This document shows, piece by piece, positions 1 to 11,380 of a stretch of DNA of 64,000 nt (its first letter is position 1; each line of letters opens with the position of its first letter). The stretch is from Tropicimonas sp. IMCC34011 (lineage in GTDB: Bacteria > Pseudomonadota > Alphaproteobacteria > Rhodobacterales > Rhodobacteraceae), in contig NZ_QMEJ01000005.1 of NCBI RefSeq assembly GCF_003390865.1, forward strand, positions 62,001-126,000, in the 5' to 3' direction. The notes under the pieces were generated by a model that ran no database searches, had not been told where the DNA came from, and saw only the letters and a list, made by a program, of their open reading frames with translations. Both the position numbers and the translations under genes were made by a program.

Positions 1-1524
1 GTCGGCCAGCAGATCTGCGAGGCGATCCTCGCGCACCGCTCCCTCACCCGGGCGGAGGCGCTGAAGGAGGCCGTGGACGTGCTCGGTCTCGTCGGGATCC
101 GGGACCCCGAAGCGAGGGTCCACGACTACCCACACCAGTTCTCGGGCGGCATGCGGCAGCGCGTGATGATCGCCATGGCCGTCGCCCTGAAACCTGCCCT
201 CCTGATCGCGGACGAGCCCACGACGGCGCTCGACGTGACCATCCAGGCGCAGATCATCGAGATGATCGACGAGATGCGGAGGGAACTCGGCACCGCCGTG
301 ATCATGGTCACGCACGATCTCGCCCTTCTCTCCAGCATCGCCGACAACGCCATGGTGATGTATGCGGGCAATCGCATGGAGACGGGGTCGGGCGCCGCCG
401 TCCTCGGCAACCCCGATCATCCCTATACCCAGGGCCTGCTCGCCTCGTCCCCGGCCCATGACACGGCGACCGGTCGGCTCAGCTCGATCCCCGGCCAGCC
501 GCCCAGCCTCCTGGACTCCCCGACCGGCTGCGTCTTCGCCCCGCGCTGCGCCGCGGCGATGGACAGGTGCCGGACCGAACGTCCCCCGCTGCGGCACGGG
601 CGCGGCTCGGACTACCTCTGCTGGGTCGAGGGCGGCCTGTCCGGGACGCAAGAAACGCCCGCAGCGAAACCGGTCCGTCCGGCAGGGCTTGCCGCCGCGC
701 CCGAGCCCGAGCCGGTGATCGACGTCGCGGACCTGCGGCTCACCTACCACTCGGGCTCCTTCTTCGGCAAAGCCAAGACGACCGAAGTCCTGAAGGGCAT
801 CGACCTGACGCTGAGGCGCGGCGAAACGCTCGGCATCGTGGGCGAAAGCGGCTGCGGGAAATCCTCCCTCGCGCGGATCATCGCGGGGCTCCATGCTCCG
901 AGCGGGGGCCGCGTCTCGATCCTCGGTCGCGACATGGCTGAGTTCGGACCGGAGGACTGGCGCAGTCTCCGGCAGAACGTCCAGATGGTGTTCCAGGACC
1001 CCTTCGGCTCGCTCAATCCACGCCGCCGCGTCGGCGCGATCATCGGCGATCCGTTCCGCATCCACGGCGTCTGCGCCGGCGAGGAGCGCAAATCCCGCGT
1101 GCGGGATCTGATGGACCTCGTCGGTCTCAATCCCGAGCACTACAACCGCTTTCCGTCGGAGTTCTCGGGCGGCCAGCGTCAGCGTATCGGCATCGCGCGG
1201 GCGCTCGCGCTGCAACCGAAGATCGTGATTTTCGACGAGCCGGTCTCCGCCCTCGACGTGTCGATCCAGGCCCAGATCCTGAACCTGATCCAGGACCTCC
1301 AGATCGAGCGGGATCTGTCCTACCTCTTCATTTCCCATGACCTCTCGGTCGTCCGCCACGTCAGCGACCGGCTCATGGTGATGAATGCCGGCGAAGTGGT
1401 CGAGGAAGGCACGACCGCCGAGATCTACGAACGCCCCCGCCACCCCTACACCCGGCAACTCCTCGAGGCGGCCATGGTCGGCGCGCGCGCCCCGGACCAT
1501 ATGCAAGAGGAGGTGAGCGCATGA
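1..1524 (+). CDS. Dipeptide/oligopeptide ABC transporter, fused two-domain ATPase (5' partial)
   Basis: The reading frame is open from the first base, so the start lies upstream. It powers import of peptides or similar solutes and combines the DppD and DppF roles in one chain. Visible motifs: first domain signature FSGGMRQR (around nt 139) and Walker [13 protein letters not shown] (around nt 205); a cysteine-containing oligopeptide-type tail, TGCVFAPRC (around nt 526); second domain Walker [10 protein letters not shown] (around nt 841), signature FSGGQRQR (around nt 1162) and Walker [13 protein letters not shown]. The second half ends with the [10 protein letters not shown] oligopeptide tail but without the Cys cluster. 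The first Walker A is off the window. The stop overlaps the next start (ATGA), so it is translationally coupled to the permeases. The substrate cannot be told because no binding protein is visible. Confidence 0.93.
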   Translation, partial: VGQQICEAILAHRSLTRAEALKEAVDVLGLVGIRDPEARVHDYPHQFSGGMRQRVMIAMAVALKPALLIADEPTTALDVTIQAQIIEMIDEMRRELGTAVIMVTHDLALLSSIADNAMVMYAGNRMETGSGAAVLGNPDHPYTQGLLASSPAHDTATGRLSSIPGQPPSLLDSPTGCVFAPRCAAAMDRCRTERPPLRHGRGSDYLCWVEGGLSGTQETPAAKPVRPAGLAAAPEPEPVIDVADLRLTYHSGSFFGKAKTTEVLKGIDLTLRRGETLGIVGESGCGKSSLARIIAGLHAPSGGRVSILGRDMAEFGPEDWRSLRQNVQMVFQDPFGSLNPRRRVGAIIGDPFRIHGVCAGEERKSRVRDLMDLVGLNPEHYNRFPSEFSGGQRQRIGIARALALQPKIVIFDEPVSALDVSIQAQILNLIQDLQIERDLSYLFISHDLSVVRHVSDRLMVMNAGEVVEEGTTAEIYERPRHPYTRQLLEAAMVGARAPDHMQEEVSA

Positions 1525-2474
1525 GCGACGTCGTCCAACGCGGCTCCTTCGAGCTGACCCTGCGCCGGGTCCTGTCCGACAGGGCGGGCATGCTGTCCCT
1601 CGCCTTCATCGTGGTGCTCGCGCTCTTCGCCATCGGGGCGGACGCCATCGCGTATCTCGTCGGCCATTCCCCGGTCGAGCAGTTCAGGGATACGGGGCTG
1701 ACGCCGCAGGGCCTTCCGGTGCCGCCGAGCCCGGAGTTCCTGATGGGCACCGACCAGCTCGGGCGCGACGTTCTCGTCCGCCTCGCATACGGCGCACGCG
1801 TCTCGCTCCTGATCGGCGTCATCGCCTCCCTGCTGGCGGCCTGCATAGGCGTGACGGTTGGCGTTCTCGCGGGCTATTTCGGCGGCTGGGTGGATGTCGT
1901 CCTTGGGCGGCTGATGGACTTCGTGATGTCGATACCGGTCCTTCTGTGCATGCTCTCCCTCGTCTCGGTCTTCGGAACCAGCATTCCGCTCTCGGTCTCC
2001 GTCATCGTGTTTTTCAGCTGGACGATCATGGGGCGGGTCATCCGCGGTCAGGTCATGTCCCTGAGAGAACGGGAATTCGTCATGGCGAGCCGGACGCTGG
2101 GAGCGGGGCACCTGTCGATCATGGTGATCGACATCCTGCCCAATCTCAGCGTTCCGATCATCATCTACACCACGATGATGATCCCGACCTCGATCATCTT
2201 CGAATCCACGCTGTCCTTCCTCGGCCTCGGGATCGTGCCGCCGGCGCCGAGCTGGGGCGGGATGCTGTCCGAGGCCGCGAACAACTCGATCTACATGTTC
2301 GCGTGGTGGCTGATCCTGTTCCCAAGTGTGATCCTCCTTTTGACAACACTGTCGTTCAACATCCTCGGAGACACGCTGCGCGACGCGCTCGACCCGAAAG
2401 CCAATTTCCGGCCGGTGAAGATGCGCTGGCGGATCTGGCCGAAGCGGTCCCGGTCGAAGGGAGACGCGAAATGA
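1521..2474 (+). CDS. ABC transporter permease, DppC/OppC type
   Basis: Inner-membrane permease of 317 residues, normal for DppC-type subunits. It has an N-terminal membrane segment (around residues 20-45), then the periplasmic loop with the family-typical FLMGTDQLGRDVLVRL stretch, then about five further membrane segments. The cytoplasmic EAA loop that docks on the ATPase is seen around REFVMASRTLGAGHLSIMV. The C-terminus carries the LGDTLRDALDPK signature of this subfamily. It overlaps the ATPase gene by four bases and the next permease by four bases. Permease order (C before B, after the ATPase) is reversed from the classical dppABCDF order. Specific substrate is unknown. Confidence 0.93.
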   Translation: MSDVVQRGSFELTLRRVLSDRAGMLSLAFIVVLALFAIGADAIAYLVGHSPVEQFRDTGLTPQGLPVPPSPEFLMGTDQLGRDVLVRLAYGARVSLLIGVIASLLAACIGVTVGVLAGYFGGWVDVVLGRLMDFVMSIPVLLCMLSLVSVFGTSIPLSVSVIVFFSWTIMGRVIRGQVMSLREREFVMASRTLGAGHLSIMVIDILPNLSVPIIIYTTMMIPTSIIFESTLSFLGLGIVPPAPSWGGMLSEAANNSIYMFAWWLILFPSVILLLTTLSFNILGDTLRDALDPKANFRPVKMRWRIWPKRSRSKGDAK

Positions 2475-3436
2475 TCGGTTTCCTCGCCAAGCGCGTCGGG
2501 TTCGCGGCCCTCGTCCTGTTCCTCCTGTCGGCCTTCATCTTCTTCCTGTTCTTCGTCGCGCCGGGCGACCCCGCGCGTCTTGTCGCTGGGGAGCGCGCCT
2601 CGGATGCGCAGGTGCAGCAGGTGCGGGAGAACCTCGGCCTCGGTAAGCCGGTTCTCGCGCAGTATGGCGACTTCGTCATGCGCTCGCTTTCGGGCGATCT
2701 GGGGTTCTCGTACCGCAACCAGCAGCCTGTCCTGACCCTGATCCAGCAGCGGATGCCGGCCACGATCTCCCTGTGCGCGGGGGCCGTCGTGATGTGGCTT
2801 CTGCTGGGCGTCCCGATCGGGATCATGTCGGCGCGCAAGCCGGGCAGCTTGCGGGATCGGCTTGGTCAGGTGTTCATCCTCGTCGGCGTCAGTTTCCCGT
2901 CCTTCGTCCTCGGCATGGCCGCGCTCTACTGCCTCTATTTCCTGCCCCGCAAGGCGGGGTTCACGCTGTTTCCGGCCGGCAGCTACAAGCCGATCGGCGA
3001 CGGCGTGCTGGACTGGGCCTGGCACCTGTTCCTGCCATGGCTCTCCCTCGCGCTGACATCTGCCGCGATCTATGCCCGGCTCACCCGGGGCCAGATGCTC
3101 GAGGTCCTGGGGGAAGACTACATCCGGACCGCGCGCGCGAAGGGCCTGAAGGAGCGGGTCGTCGTCTTCAAGCATGGCCTGCGCGCCGTGCTGACGCCGC
3201 TCACAACGCAGCTCGGCGCCGACGTCGCGGTCCTGCTCGGCGGCGCCATCGTCACCGAACAGGTCTTCGGACTGCAGGGGATCGGCTCGCTCGCCGTGCA
3301 GGCGGTGAACAGTCAGGATCGGCCGGTCATCATCGGCATCGTGCTCCTGGCCGGCTTCTTCATCGTCGTGGCGAACATCGTCGTCGATCTGCTCTACGTC
3401 GCCCTCGATCCGCGCGTCAGGACCGGCGCTGCCTGA
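2471..3436 (+). CDS. ABC transporter permease, DppB/OppB type
   Basis: Second inner-membrane permease, 321 residues, starting at the ATG that overlaps the DppC stop (ATGA). The first membrane segment is residues 5-27, followed by PGDPARLVAGERAS and LGLGKPVLAQY, which are typical of the DppB periplasmic loop. The EAA-type loop is near GEDYIRTARAKGLKERVVV, and the end has the usual LLYVALDPRVR. The frame stays open upstream of 2471 but that sequence lies within the DppC gene and is not credible as protein. It is the last gene of the operon; the stop lies 15 bases from the end of the convergent LysR gene. Confidence 0.93.
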   Translation: MIGFLAKRVGFAALVLFLLSAFIFFLFFVAPGDPARLVAGERASDAQVQQVRENLGLGKPVLAQYGDFVMRSLSGDLGFSYRNQQPVLTLIQQRMPATISLCAGAVVMWLLLGVPIGIMSARKPGSLRDRLGQVFILVGVSFPSFVLGMAALYCLYFLPRKAGFTLFPAGSYKPIGDGVLDWAWHLFLPWLSLALTSAAIYARLTRGQMLEVLGEDYIRTARAKGLKERVVVFKHGLRAVLTPLTTQLGADVAVLLGGAIVTEQVFGLQGIGSLAVQAVNSQDRPVIIGIVLLAGFFIVVANIVVDLLYVALDPRVRTGAA

Positions 3437-3451
3437 GATCGCGCCAGCCGA

Positions 3452-4348
3452 TCAGCTCTCCACGGCGAAGAATTGCTCGAAGACGCAAGCGTCCCGCACC
3501 ATGTCGATCAGGTTCAGCACCACGGGGCTGCGCGTCCCCCGGGGGTAGACCACGACGTAATCGAGCGGCTCGGGCGTAGCGCCCGTGTCGATCCGCGACA
3601 GCACCGCGTCGAAGGGGGCCGTGTCGAGGATGAAGTCCGGCAGGACGGAAATCCCGTAGCCGGAGGCGACGAAGGCGATGAGGGGCAGCAGGCCCTCGGT
3701 CACCGTCACCCTGTTCGTCTCCGCCCCGACGAAGGCGCGGGAGACGACCTGATCGAAGAACGTGTTCTCCTGCACGATGAGGGGCATGCGCGCGAGGTCG
3801 GCGCCCGTCAGCGGGCCTTCGGCGTCGAACGCGCCCCGGGCCGCGCAGAACGACGTGGCCAGTGTCGCCACCTTGTTGACCGCGAATTCCTGCGGAAAGA
3901 GCGCCGAGGGCACGACGGCGATGTCGAGTTCGTTCTGCGACATCAGCTGCCTCAACTGCGGCGCCGAGCCCACCCGCAGATCCAGCTCGAGCTTCGGGAA
4001 ATGGTCGCGGGCGGTGCGCAGGAAGCCGGGCACCCAGCTGAAGGACGACAGCTCCGTCACGCCGATGGATACCCGTCGGGCGATCATCCCGGGCGACGTC
4101 AGTCGGGCGAGGAAGTCTTCCGTTCTCTCAAGGATCCCGGCGGCCTGCGCGCAGGCATCCTGCCCCTGCCGCGACAGGGTCGGAATGCGGGTCGTCCGGT
4201 CGAAGAGAGAGGCGCCCGTCACGGCTTCGAGTTCCTGTATGCGACGGGTTATGGTAGATTGGGACGTCTCGAGCTGCCGGGCCGCGGCCTCGAAGCTGCC
4301 GAGCCGGCCGATCCAGTAGAGCGCCTCCAGTTGCTTCAGCGTGACCAC
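3452..4348 (-). CDS. LysR-family transcriptional regulator
   Basis: 298-residue LysR regulator. The N-terminal winged helix-turn-helix is at residues 2-60, with recognition segment AARQLETSQSTITRRIQEL, followed by a LysR substrate-binding domain from about residue 88 (RVSIGVTELSSFSWVPGFL). It is divergent from the TRAP/dehydratase operon starting at 4547, with a 198-bp shared region; LysR proteins usually control the divergently transcribed neighbour, so it probably senses the TRAP substrate or a catabolite of it. The ligand cannot be told. Its 3' end lies 15 bp from the ABC permease stop, convergent. Confidence 0.9.
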   Translation of the reverse strand: MVTLKQLEALYWIGRLGSFEAAARQLETSQSTITRRIQELEAVTGASLFDRTTRIPTLSRQGQDACAQAAGILERTEDFLARLTSPGMIARRVSIGVTELSSFSWVPGFLRTARDHFPKLELDLRVGSAPQLRQLMSQNELDIAVVPSALFPQEFAVNKVATLATSFCAARGAFDAEGPLTGADLARMPLIVQENTFFDQVVSRAFVGAETNRVTVTEGLLPLIAFVASGYGISVLPDFILDTAPFDAVLSRIDTGATPEPLDYVVVYPRGTRSPVVLNLIDMVRDACVFEQFFAVES

Positions 4349-4431
4349 GGGGATGACCTCGTTTCAGGGGGCGGCATGCGTCGGGATGGCGCCGCCTATT
4401 TGAAAACGGTTGCATAAAGCGGGACAAAAGC

Positions 4432-4449
4432 ACATGGAAAATTGCATGT
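4432..4449. promoter_or_regulatory. Candidate LysR operator between the regulator and the TRAP operon
   Basis: A perfect 5-bp inverted repeat (ACATG, 8-nt spacer, CATGT) lies in the 198-bp divergent intergenic region, with a TTGCAT repeat on its left (about 4409) echoed inside its right half (about 4442). The position suits a LysR-type site. It does not exactly fit the T-N11-A rule (ten bases separate the T and A), so this is a weak assignment from symmetry and location only. Confidence 0.3.
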
Positions 4450-4546
4450 TGCGGGATAGACGCAGTTTGAATTACCCTCCCGGCATGCGCGGCGGCCGAG
4501 CTGGAGGAGCCATGCCGCTTCCGTCTACAGGGAGGATGATTACCCA

Positions 4547-5626
4547 ATGAAACGCAGAACACTTCTCGCCGGCGCGGCACTCGGAGCGGGCGCCATGACC
4601 CTCGGTGCCCCGGCAATCGCCCAGGGAAAGCGCGTCCTGAAACTGGTCGGAACGTTCCCGCGCGGCTTTCCGGGCCTCGGCACGGCGCCCGAAAAGATCG
4701 CAAAGCTCCTGACCGATGCGACCGACGGCGCGCTGACGGTCGAGTATTTCGGCGGCGGCGAGCTCGTCCCGCCCTATGCCGTGAACGACGCTGTCTCCAG
4801 CGGCGCGGCCGAGATGGGCCATAGCGCTCCCTACTTTGCCGCCGGCAAGATCCCGGCCACCATGTACTTCACCAACATGCCCTACGGGCTGTCGGCCAAC
4901 GAGCTGGGCGGGTGGATCCGCTACGGTGGCGGCCAGGACCTGTGGGACGAGCTCTACGCTCCGTTCAACCTCAAGCCCTTCTGGGCGGGCAGCTCCATGG
5001 CGCAGGCTGGCGGCTGGTTCCGGCGGCCGATCGAAAGCCTCGACGACCTGCAGGGCCTCAAGATGCGCATCGCCGGCCTCGGTGGCGAGATCATGCAGAA
5101 GGTCGGCGTCTCCTCGGTCAACCTGCCGCCGAGCGAGATCTTCCCGGCGCTGCAATCCGGCGTGGTCGACGCGGCGGAGTTCGTCGGTCCGTGGAACGAC
5201 GTCGCGCTCGGCCTCGCGAAGGTCGCCCCCTATTACTACATGCCTGCCCCCCACGAGACGGGCGCCGGCCTCGAGACCATCTTCCGGATGGATGTCTGGG
5301 AGGAGTTCACCCCCGCCCAGAAGGTCATCGCGGAATCCGTCGTCTCTGCCGTGGCGGACGAGACGACAACGGCCTTCGCCTACAACAACGCCGTTGCGCT
5401 CGAGCAGCTCATGGCGGACGGCGTGACGCCGACGGTCTTCCCCAACGACGTGGTCGATGCCCTCGGCAAGGCGTCCATCGAGGTGCTGGAAGCCTATCCC
5501 GCCGGCGACGAGATGTCCGAGAAGGTCCACGGCCCCTACGTCGAGTTCATCAAGCAGGCCACGCAATGCGGCAAGGTGCTTGAAGGGCAGATGTACTCCG
5601 ACCGCGCCCGCGTCTGGGGCATCTGA
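4547..5626 (+). CDS. TRAP transporter solute-binding protein, DctP family (TakP-like)
   Basis: 359-residue periplasmic binding protein that captures an organic acid for the TRAP permease encoded downstream. The N-terminus has a twin Arg (MKRRTLLAGAALGAGAM) followed by a hydrophobic stretch and APAIAQG, a Tat-like signal with cleavage expected near residue 26. The region around VVDAAEFVGPWNDVALGLAK and YYYMPAPHETGAGLE resembles the 2-keto-acid-binding TakP subgroup, so an alpha-keto or hydroxy acid is a reasonable guess. The start has GGGAGGA-type Shine-Dalgarno sequence upstream (about 4530-4537). First gene of an apparently six-gene operon (to 11265). Confidence 0.93.
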   Translation: MKRRTLLAGAALGAGAMTLGAPAIAQGKRVLKLVGTFPRGFPGLGTAPEKIAKLLTDATDGALTVEYFGGGELVPPYAVNDAVSSGAAEMGHSAPYFAAGKIPATMYFTNMPYGLSANELGGWIRYGGGQDLWDELYAPFNLKPFWAGSSMAQAGGWFRRPIESLDDLQGLKMRIAGLGGEIMQKVGVSSVNLPPSEIFPALQSGVVDAAEFVGPWNDVALGLAKVAPYYYMPAPHETGAGLETIFRMDVWEEFTPAQKVIAESVVSAVADETTTAFAYNNAVALEQLMADGVTPTVFPNDVVDALGKASIEVLEAYPAGDEMSEKVHGPYVEFIKQATQCGKVLEGQMYSDRARVWGI

Positions 5627-5691
5627 GCCTCCGCGATCCTTCCGGCGAGACGCTCCGCGCGCCTCGCCGGTCTTCCCAGAAGGGCACCGCC

Positions 5692-6240
5692 ATGAAACTT
5701 GCCGCCATCATCGATGCGGTGACCGACCGGATCGGGCGCGTCGTGTGCTGGTCCATCCTCGTTATGGTCCTGCTGCAATTTGCCGTCGTCGTCGCGCGAT
5801 ACGTCTTCTCGACGTCGGTCCTCTTCGGCATTCCGGCCGTGTGGCTGCAGGAGGGCATCGTCTACCTGCATGGCATCGCGATCCTGCTCGGCACGTCCTA
5901 TTCCATGCTGTGGAACCGCAACGTGCGGGTCGACATCCTCTATGAACGCGCGAGTCCCCGCGTGCAGGACCTGACGGAGCTCTTCGGCAACCTTCTGTTC
6001 GTGCTGCCCCTGTGCATCGTGATCGCCTGGGCCTCCTTGCCGAACGTCACGATGGCCTGGGCCGTGAAGGAAGGTTCGATCGAGCCGAACGGCATCCCGC
6101 TGCGCTACCTGCTCAAGGCGCTGATCTTCGGCTTCTGCGCCCTCGTTTCACTTCAGGCGATCTCGAGCATCATCCGCGCGGGCGCTCGCCTCGCCGGGCG
6201 CTCCACGGCGCCCATCTACCGCACGGATACTTCACTGTGA
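5692..6240 (+). CDS. TRAP transporter small permease, DctQ family
   Basis: 182-residue small membrane subunit with four predicted membrane segments (about residues 15-38, 55-75, 100-122, 140-160). It holds the family-typical WLQEGIVYLHGIAILLGTSY, in which the region after the second helix is rich in aromatic residues. It pairs with the large DctM subunit and lies 65 bp after dctP. Its stop overlaps the DctM start (GTGA), which supports coupled translation of the two permease parts. Confidence 0.9.
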   Translation: MKLAAIIDAVTDRIGRVVCWSILVMVLLQFAVVVARYVFSTSVLFGIPAVWLQEGIVYLHGIAILLGTSYSMLWNRNVRVDILYERASPRVQDLTELFGNLLFVLPLCIVIAWASLPNVTMAWAVKEGSIEPNGIPLRYLLKALIFGFCALVSLQAISSIIRAGARLAGRSTAPIYRTDTSL

Positions 6241-7862
6241 GCGCCATCATTCCCTATCTCGACCTGCTGATGTTCCCGGTGGCCATCGTGATGCTGCTTC
6301 GGGGCTTCCCCGTCGCCTTCACGCTCGCCGGCGTCGGGCTTCTGTTCTCCGTGCTCGGGGTCGTCTTCGAGGTCGGCTACTTCGCGACCGGCGACCTCTC
6401 CTTCCTGCGCGCGCTCTTCGGGCGGATCTACGGCCTGATGGACGAGACGAACGAGGTGCTGGTTGCCGTGCCGCTCTTCGTCTTCATGGGGGTCACGCTG
6501 GAGCGCAGCGGCGTCGCCGCGGACCTTCTGAGTTCCATGGCGAAGATCTTCGGCAGGATGCCCGGCGGGCTCGGCATTTCGGTCGCCATCGTCGGAATGC
6601 TGCTGGCGGCCTCCACCGGCATCGTCGGTGCGACGGTCGTGACCATGGGCCTGATCTCCCTGCCGACGATGATGAAGGCGAAGTACGACACGCGCCTGTC
6701 CACCGGGATCATCGCCGCCTCGGGCACGCTGGGGCAGATCATCCCGCCGTCGCTCGTCCTGATCATCCTCGGCGACGTGCTCTCCAACTCCTACATCACC
6801 GCGCGCCGCAGCGTCGGCGACTGGGCGCCCGATCCTGTCTCCGTCGGCGACATCTTCGCCGGTGCGCTGGTGCCGGGGCTGATCCTCGTCGGCGTCTACG
6901 TGCTCTACATCCTCGCCGTCGCGCTCATCTTCCCCAAGCGCGCACCGAGCGTGGTGGACCAGGGCGAGAAGGTTGAGCTGGGCCCGGTCCTGATGCTCCT
7001 GATTCCGCCGCTCCTCCTCATCATCGCCGTTCTCGGCTCCATCCTGTTCGGCGTCGCGACCCCCACCGAGGCCGCGTCCATCGGGTCCATCGGGGCAATC
7101 CTCCTCGCCGGGCAGCGGCTGTCGGACAAGTCCTCCCTGCCGCAGATCGTCGCGCTCGTCGGTGCCGTGATCGTCGTCCTCTTCGTTCTGTACACCGACC
7201 TGCGCCTGACGCGGACCACGATCACCACGCGCGATACCGTCAACGTCGCCCTCGTCTCGCTGGCGCTCCTCGCCTTCGTTTGGGGCAGTGCCGTCAGCCT
7301 CTGGCGGATCTGGGCGTCGAAGGCGGATGACGGGCCGTCCACCCTCGGTTCCATCCTGCGCGCCTCGCTGCACATGTCGGTCATGGTCTTCGCGATCTAC
7401 ATCGGCGCACAGGTCTTCAACCTCGCGTTTCGGGGCCTCGGCGGAGAGCAGACGGTCAACGAGTTCTTCAGCGGCCTGCCGGGCGGTCCGTGGATCGCAC
7501 TCGCCAGCATGCTGGCGATCATGTTCCTCCTCGGTTTCTTCCTCGACTTCCTCGAGATCGTCTTCGTGGTCACGCCGATCATGGCCCCGGTGCTCTTCTC
7601 CTTCAGCGCCGCCGACGGGTCGGTCCTCTTCCACCCTGTCTGGATCGCGGTGGTCATGGGGCTGAACCTGCAGACCAGCTTCCTCACGCCACCCTTCGGC
7701 TTCGCGCTGTTCTATCTCCGGGCGGTTGCGCCGAGGGAGGTGACGACGGGTGCGATCTATCGCGGCATCGTACCCTTCGTCGCGATCCAGATCGTGATCC
7801 TCGGCGTCGTTCTCTTCTGGCCGGGAATCGCGACGTGGTTGCCGGCGGTTCTGGCGGGCTGA
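6237..7862 (+). CDS. TRAP transporter large permease, DctM family (long form)
   Basis: 541-residue large permease, the channel-forming sodium-coupled subunit. The GTG start overlapping the DctQ stop gives MSAIIPYLDLLMFPVAIVML; the frame is open further upstream but that part lies inside dctQ. Family signatures include NEVLVAVPLFVFMG, the GIVGATVVTMGLISLPTMM segment and PTEAASIGSIGAILL. It is about 100 residues longer than a typical DctM of 425-440; the extra sequence (about residues 290-400) carries two added membrane stretches around LVGAVIVVLFVLY and ALVSLALLAFVWG, as seen in long-form DctM proteins of keto-acid TRAP systems. The next gene starts 33 bp later. Confidence 0.9.
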   Translation: MSAIIPYLDLLMFPVAIVMLLRGFPVAFTLAGVGLLFSVLGVVFEVGYFATGDLSFLRALFGRIYGLMDETNEVLVAVPLFVFMGVTLERSGVAADLLSSMAKIFGRMPGGLGISVAIVGMLLAASTGIVGATVVTMGLISLPTMMKAKYDTRLSTGIIAASGTLGQIIPPSLVLIILGDVLSNSYITARRSVGDWAPDPVSVGDIFAGALVPGLILVGVYVLYILAVALIFPKRAPSVVDQGEKVELGPVLMLLIPPLLLIIAVLGSILFGVATPTEAASIGSIGAILLAGQRLSDKSSLPQIVALVGAVIVVLFVLYTDLRLTRTTITTRDTVNVALVSLALLAFVWGSAVSLWRIWASKADDGPSTLGSILRASLHMSVMVFAIYIGAQVFNLAFRGLGGEQTVNEFFSGLPGGPWIALASMLAIMFLLGFFLDFLEIVFVVTPIMAPVLFSFSAADGSVLFHPVWIAVVMGLNLQTSFLTPPFGFALFYLRAVAPREVTTGAIYRGIVPFVAIQIVILGVVLFWPGIATWLPAVLAG

Positions 7863-7895
7863 CGGCCCGCACACCCCTCACAGGAGCCGTTTGGC

Positions 7896-9604
<1,709 letters not shown>

Positions 9605-9608
<4 letters not shown>

Positions 9609-10507
9609 TCGGCTTCGTCGGACTGGGGGACATGGGGCTGCCGATGGCCTCGCGCCTTCTTGCGGAGGGCCACGAGGTCATCGCCTGGAACCGCTCGCCG
9701 GGCCCGCTGTCGGCCCTGGAGGAGAAGGGGGCCGTCGCTGCCGCAGATCCGGCCGAGGTGATGTCCCGCGCGGAGCTTGTCGGTCTCTGCCTCTCGTCCC
9801 ACGAGACGGTCGAGACGGTCGCCTTCGGTCCTCGCGGTCTCTTTTCCGCGACGGACATCGCGGCCCGCGCCGTTGCCGATTTCTCGACCGGCTCCGCCGA
9901 GGCCGCCCGGAGCTTCGCAAACCGTGCGGAGGAAAAGGGCGTTGCATGGGTCGATGCCCCCGTCAGCGGCGGTGTCCCGGCGGCCGAGAGCGGCGAGCTG
10001 ATCGTCTTCGCCGGCGGGACGGCCGAGGGTGCCCGGATGCTTGCGCCGCTCTTCGAGGCCGTCGCCGAGCGCGTCACTCATGTCGGCCCCTCCGGCGCGG
10101 GTCAGGTGATGAAGATCTGCAACCAGATGATCGCCGCCACGAACGTGGTGGCCATCGCCGAGGCCACCGCATTCGCCCGCAAGGCGGGGGTGGAGGTGGA
10201 CACCCTCGCATCGGCGCTTGCCGGCGGCTTCGCAGATTCCGCACCGCTGCGCATCTTCGGCCCGCGCATGGCGGCGCAGTCCTTCAGCCCGCGTCTCGGT
10301 GCGATTTCCCTCATGCGCAAGGATACCGGGCTGGTGCAGGCGCTTGCCGCCGAGATCGGCGCCGAGGTCCCCCTCACCGATGCCGCGCGCCGGGTGTATG
10401 ACCGCGCCGGAGATCATCCCGACATCGACTTCGACAGCGACCTCTCCGCCCTCGTGCGGCTCTACGAGGACGCTCTGACCCACGCGGACGAGGACGCAGG
10501 CGCATGA
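9605..10507 (+). CDS. Beta-hydroxyacid dehydrogenase (GarR/MmsB-like NAD(P) oxidoreductase)
   Basis: 300-residue protein of the 3-hydroxyisobutyrate/tartronate-semialdehyde reductase family. The N-terminal Rossmann motif is [17 protein letters not shown]; the substrate-binding [16 protein letters not shown] is near residues 117-132; the catalytic-lysine helix [13 protein letters not shown] is near residue 168. It interconverts a 3-hydroxy acid and the semialdehyde. The start overlaps the dehydratase stop and the stop overlaps the SDR start, so all three enzymes are translated together, in keeping with stepwise oxidation or reduction of the same imported acid. The precise substrate is not deducible. 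Confidence 0.9.
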
Positions 10508-11265
10508 CCCGAACAGCAGTGATCACAGGCGGCGCCTCCGGCATCGGGCTGGCCTGCACGCGGCACTTCCTGCGCGAGGGCTGGAATGTCGCGCTGAGCT
10601 ATTTTCTCGAGGAGGAGAAGGCGGGCGCCGACGCGTTGGTGGAGGAGGCTCCGGAGGGCAGGGCCGTCGCGCTTCGCTCCGATGTGACCCGGGATGACGA
10701 GTGCCGTGCGCTAGCCGCCCTCGCCATCGAGACCTTCGGCGGGATTGACGCTCTGGTGTCCTCGGCCGGCACTACGCGAATGGTGCCGCATCACGACCTC
10801 GACGGTCTGACCATGGACGACTTCATGATGACGACTGCGGTCAATACCGCCGGGCCCTTCCAGATCGTGCGCGCCTGCGCCGAGGCGCTGAAGGCGGGGG
10901 AGGGCGGCAGTGTCGTGATCGTCTCCTCCTACGGGGCGATCTGGGGAACCGGGTCCTCCATCGCCTATGCCGCGTCCAAGGGCGCGACGAACACGCTCAC
11001 CATGTCCCTCGCGCGGGTGCTGGCGCCGAAGGTTCGCGTCAATGCGGTCTGCCCGGCCCTGATCTCCGGCGGCTTCGTCGAGCGCATGGACAAGGGGATC
11101 TTCGATGCCCGCGTCGAGCTTCAGGAACGCCGCGCGCCGCTGCAACTGGTCGGCCGGCCGGAGGACGTGGCGGCGGATGTCTACTGGCTGAGCACCGGCG
11201 CCCGCCTGATCACGGGAACGGTCCTCTCGCTGGACAGCGGCCTGCATCTCAACGGCGACAGCTGA
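10504..11265 (+). CDS. Short-chain dehydrogenase/reductase
   Basis: 253-residue classical SDR. The cofactor motif TGGASGIG is at residues 8-15, the NAG-equivalent region reads SSAGTTR, and the catalytic Ser...YAASK is around residues 141-160 (VSSYGAIWG...AYAASKGA). The C-terminus LITGTVLSLDSGLHL is the usual FabG-like end. It is the last gene of the TRAP/dehydratase operon and probably oxidises or reduces a sugar-acid intermediate. A hairpin terminator follows (11328-11370). Confidence 0.9.
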   Translation: MTRTAVITGGASGIGLACTRHFLREGWNVALSYFLEEEKAGADALVEEAPEGRAVALRSDVTRDDECRALAALAIETFGGIDALVSSAGTTRMVPHHDLDGLTMDDFMMTTAVNTAGPFQIVRACAEALKAGEGGSVVIVSSYGAIWGTGSSIAYAASKGATNTLTMSLARVLAPKVRVNAVCPALISGGFVERMDKGIFDARVELQERRAPLQLVGRPEDVAADVYWLSTGARLITGTVLSLDSGLHLNGDS

Positions 11266-11327
11266 CGGGCGGTCCGGTGCCGCACTGGCGGCAAGTGCAA
11301 CGTCCGGTCCCCGTTTCGACTACCGCA

Positions 11328-11370
11328 GGGCGGCGGCCCGGACCATCCCATGCCGCCGCCCCGCTTTCCG
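11328..11370. terminator. Hairpin terminator between convergent genes
   Basis: A perfect 10-bp GC-only stem (GGGCGGCGGC at 11328-11337, GCCGCCGCCC at 11352-11361) with a 14-nt loop is followed on the + strand by CGCTTTCC. It lies between the convergent SDR and amidohydrolase genes and could serve both strands, although the T-run is poor. Confidence 0.5.
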
Positions 11371-11380
11371 TCCGATCTCC

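Noticed and set aside
6216-7874. Long minus-strand open frame (552 codons) opposite dctM
   Set aside because: It is rich in Arg, Asp, Glu, His and Gln with no recognisable fold and runs opposite a clear TRAP permease; GC-rich codon bias makes such shadows common here.
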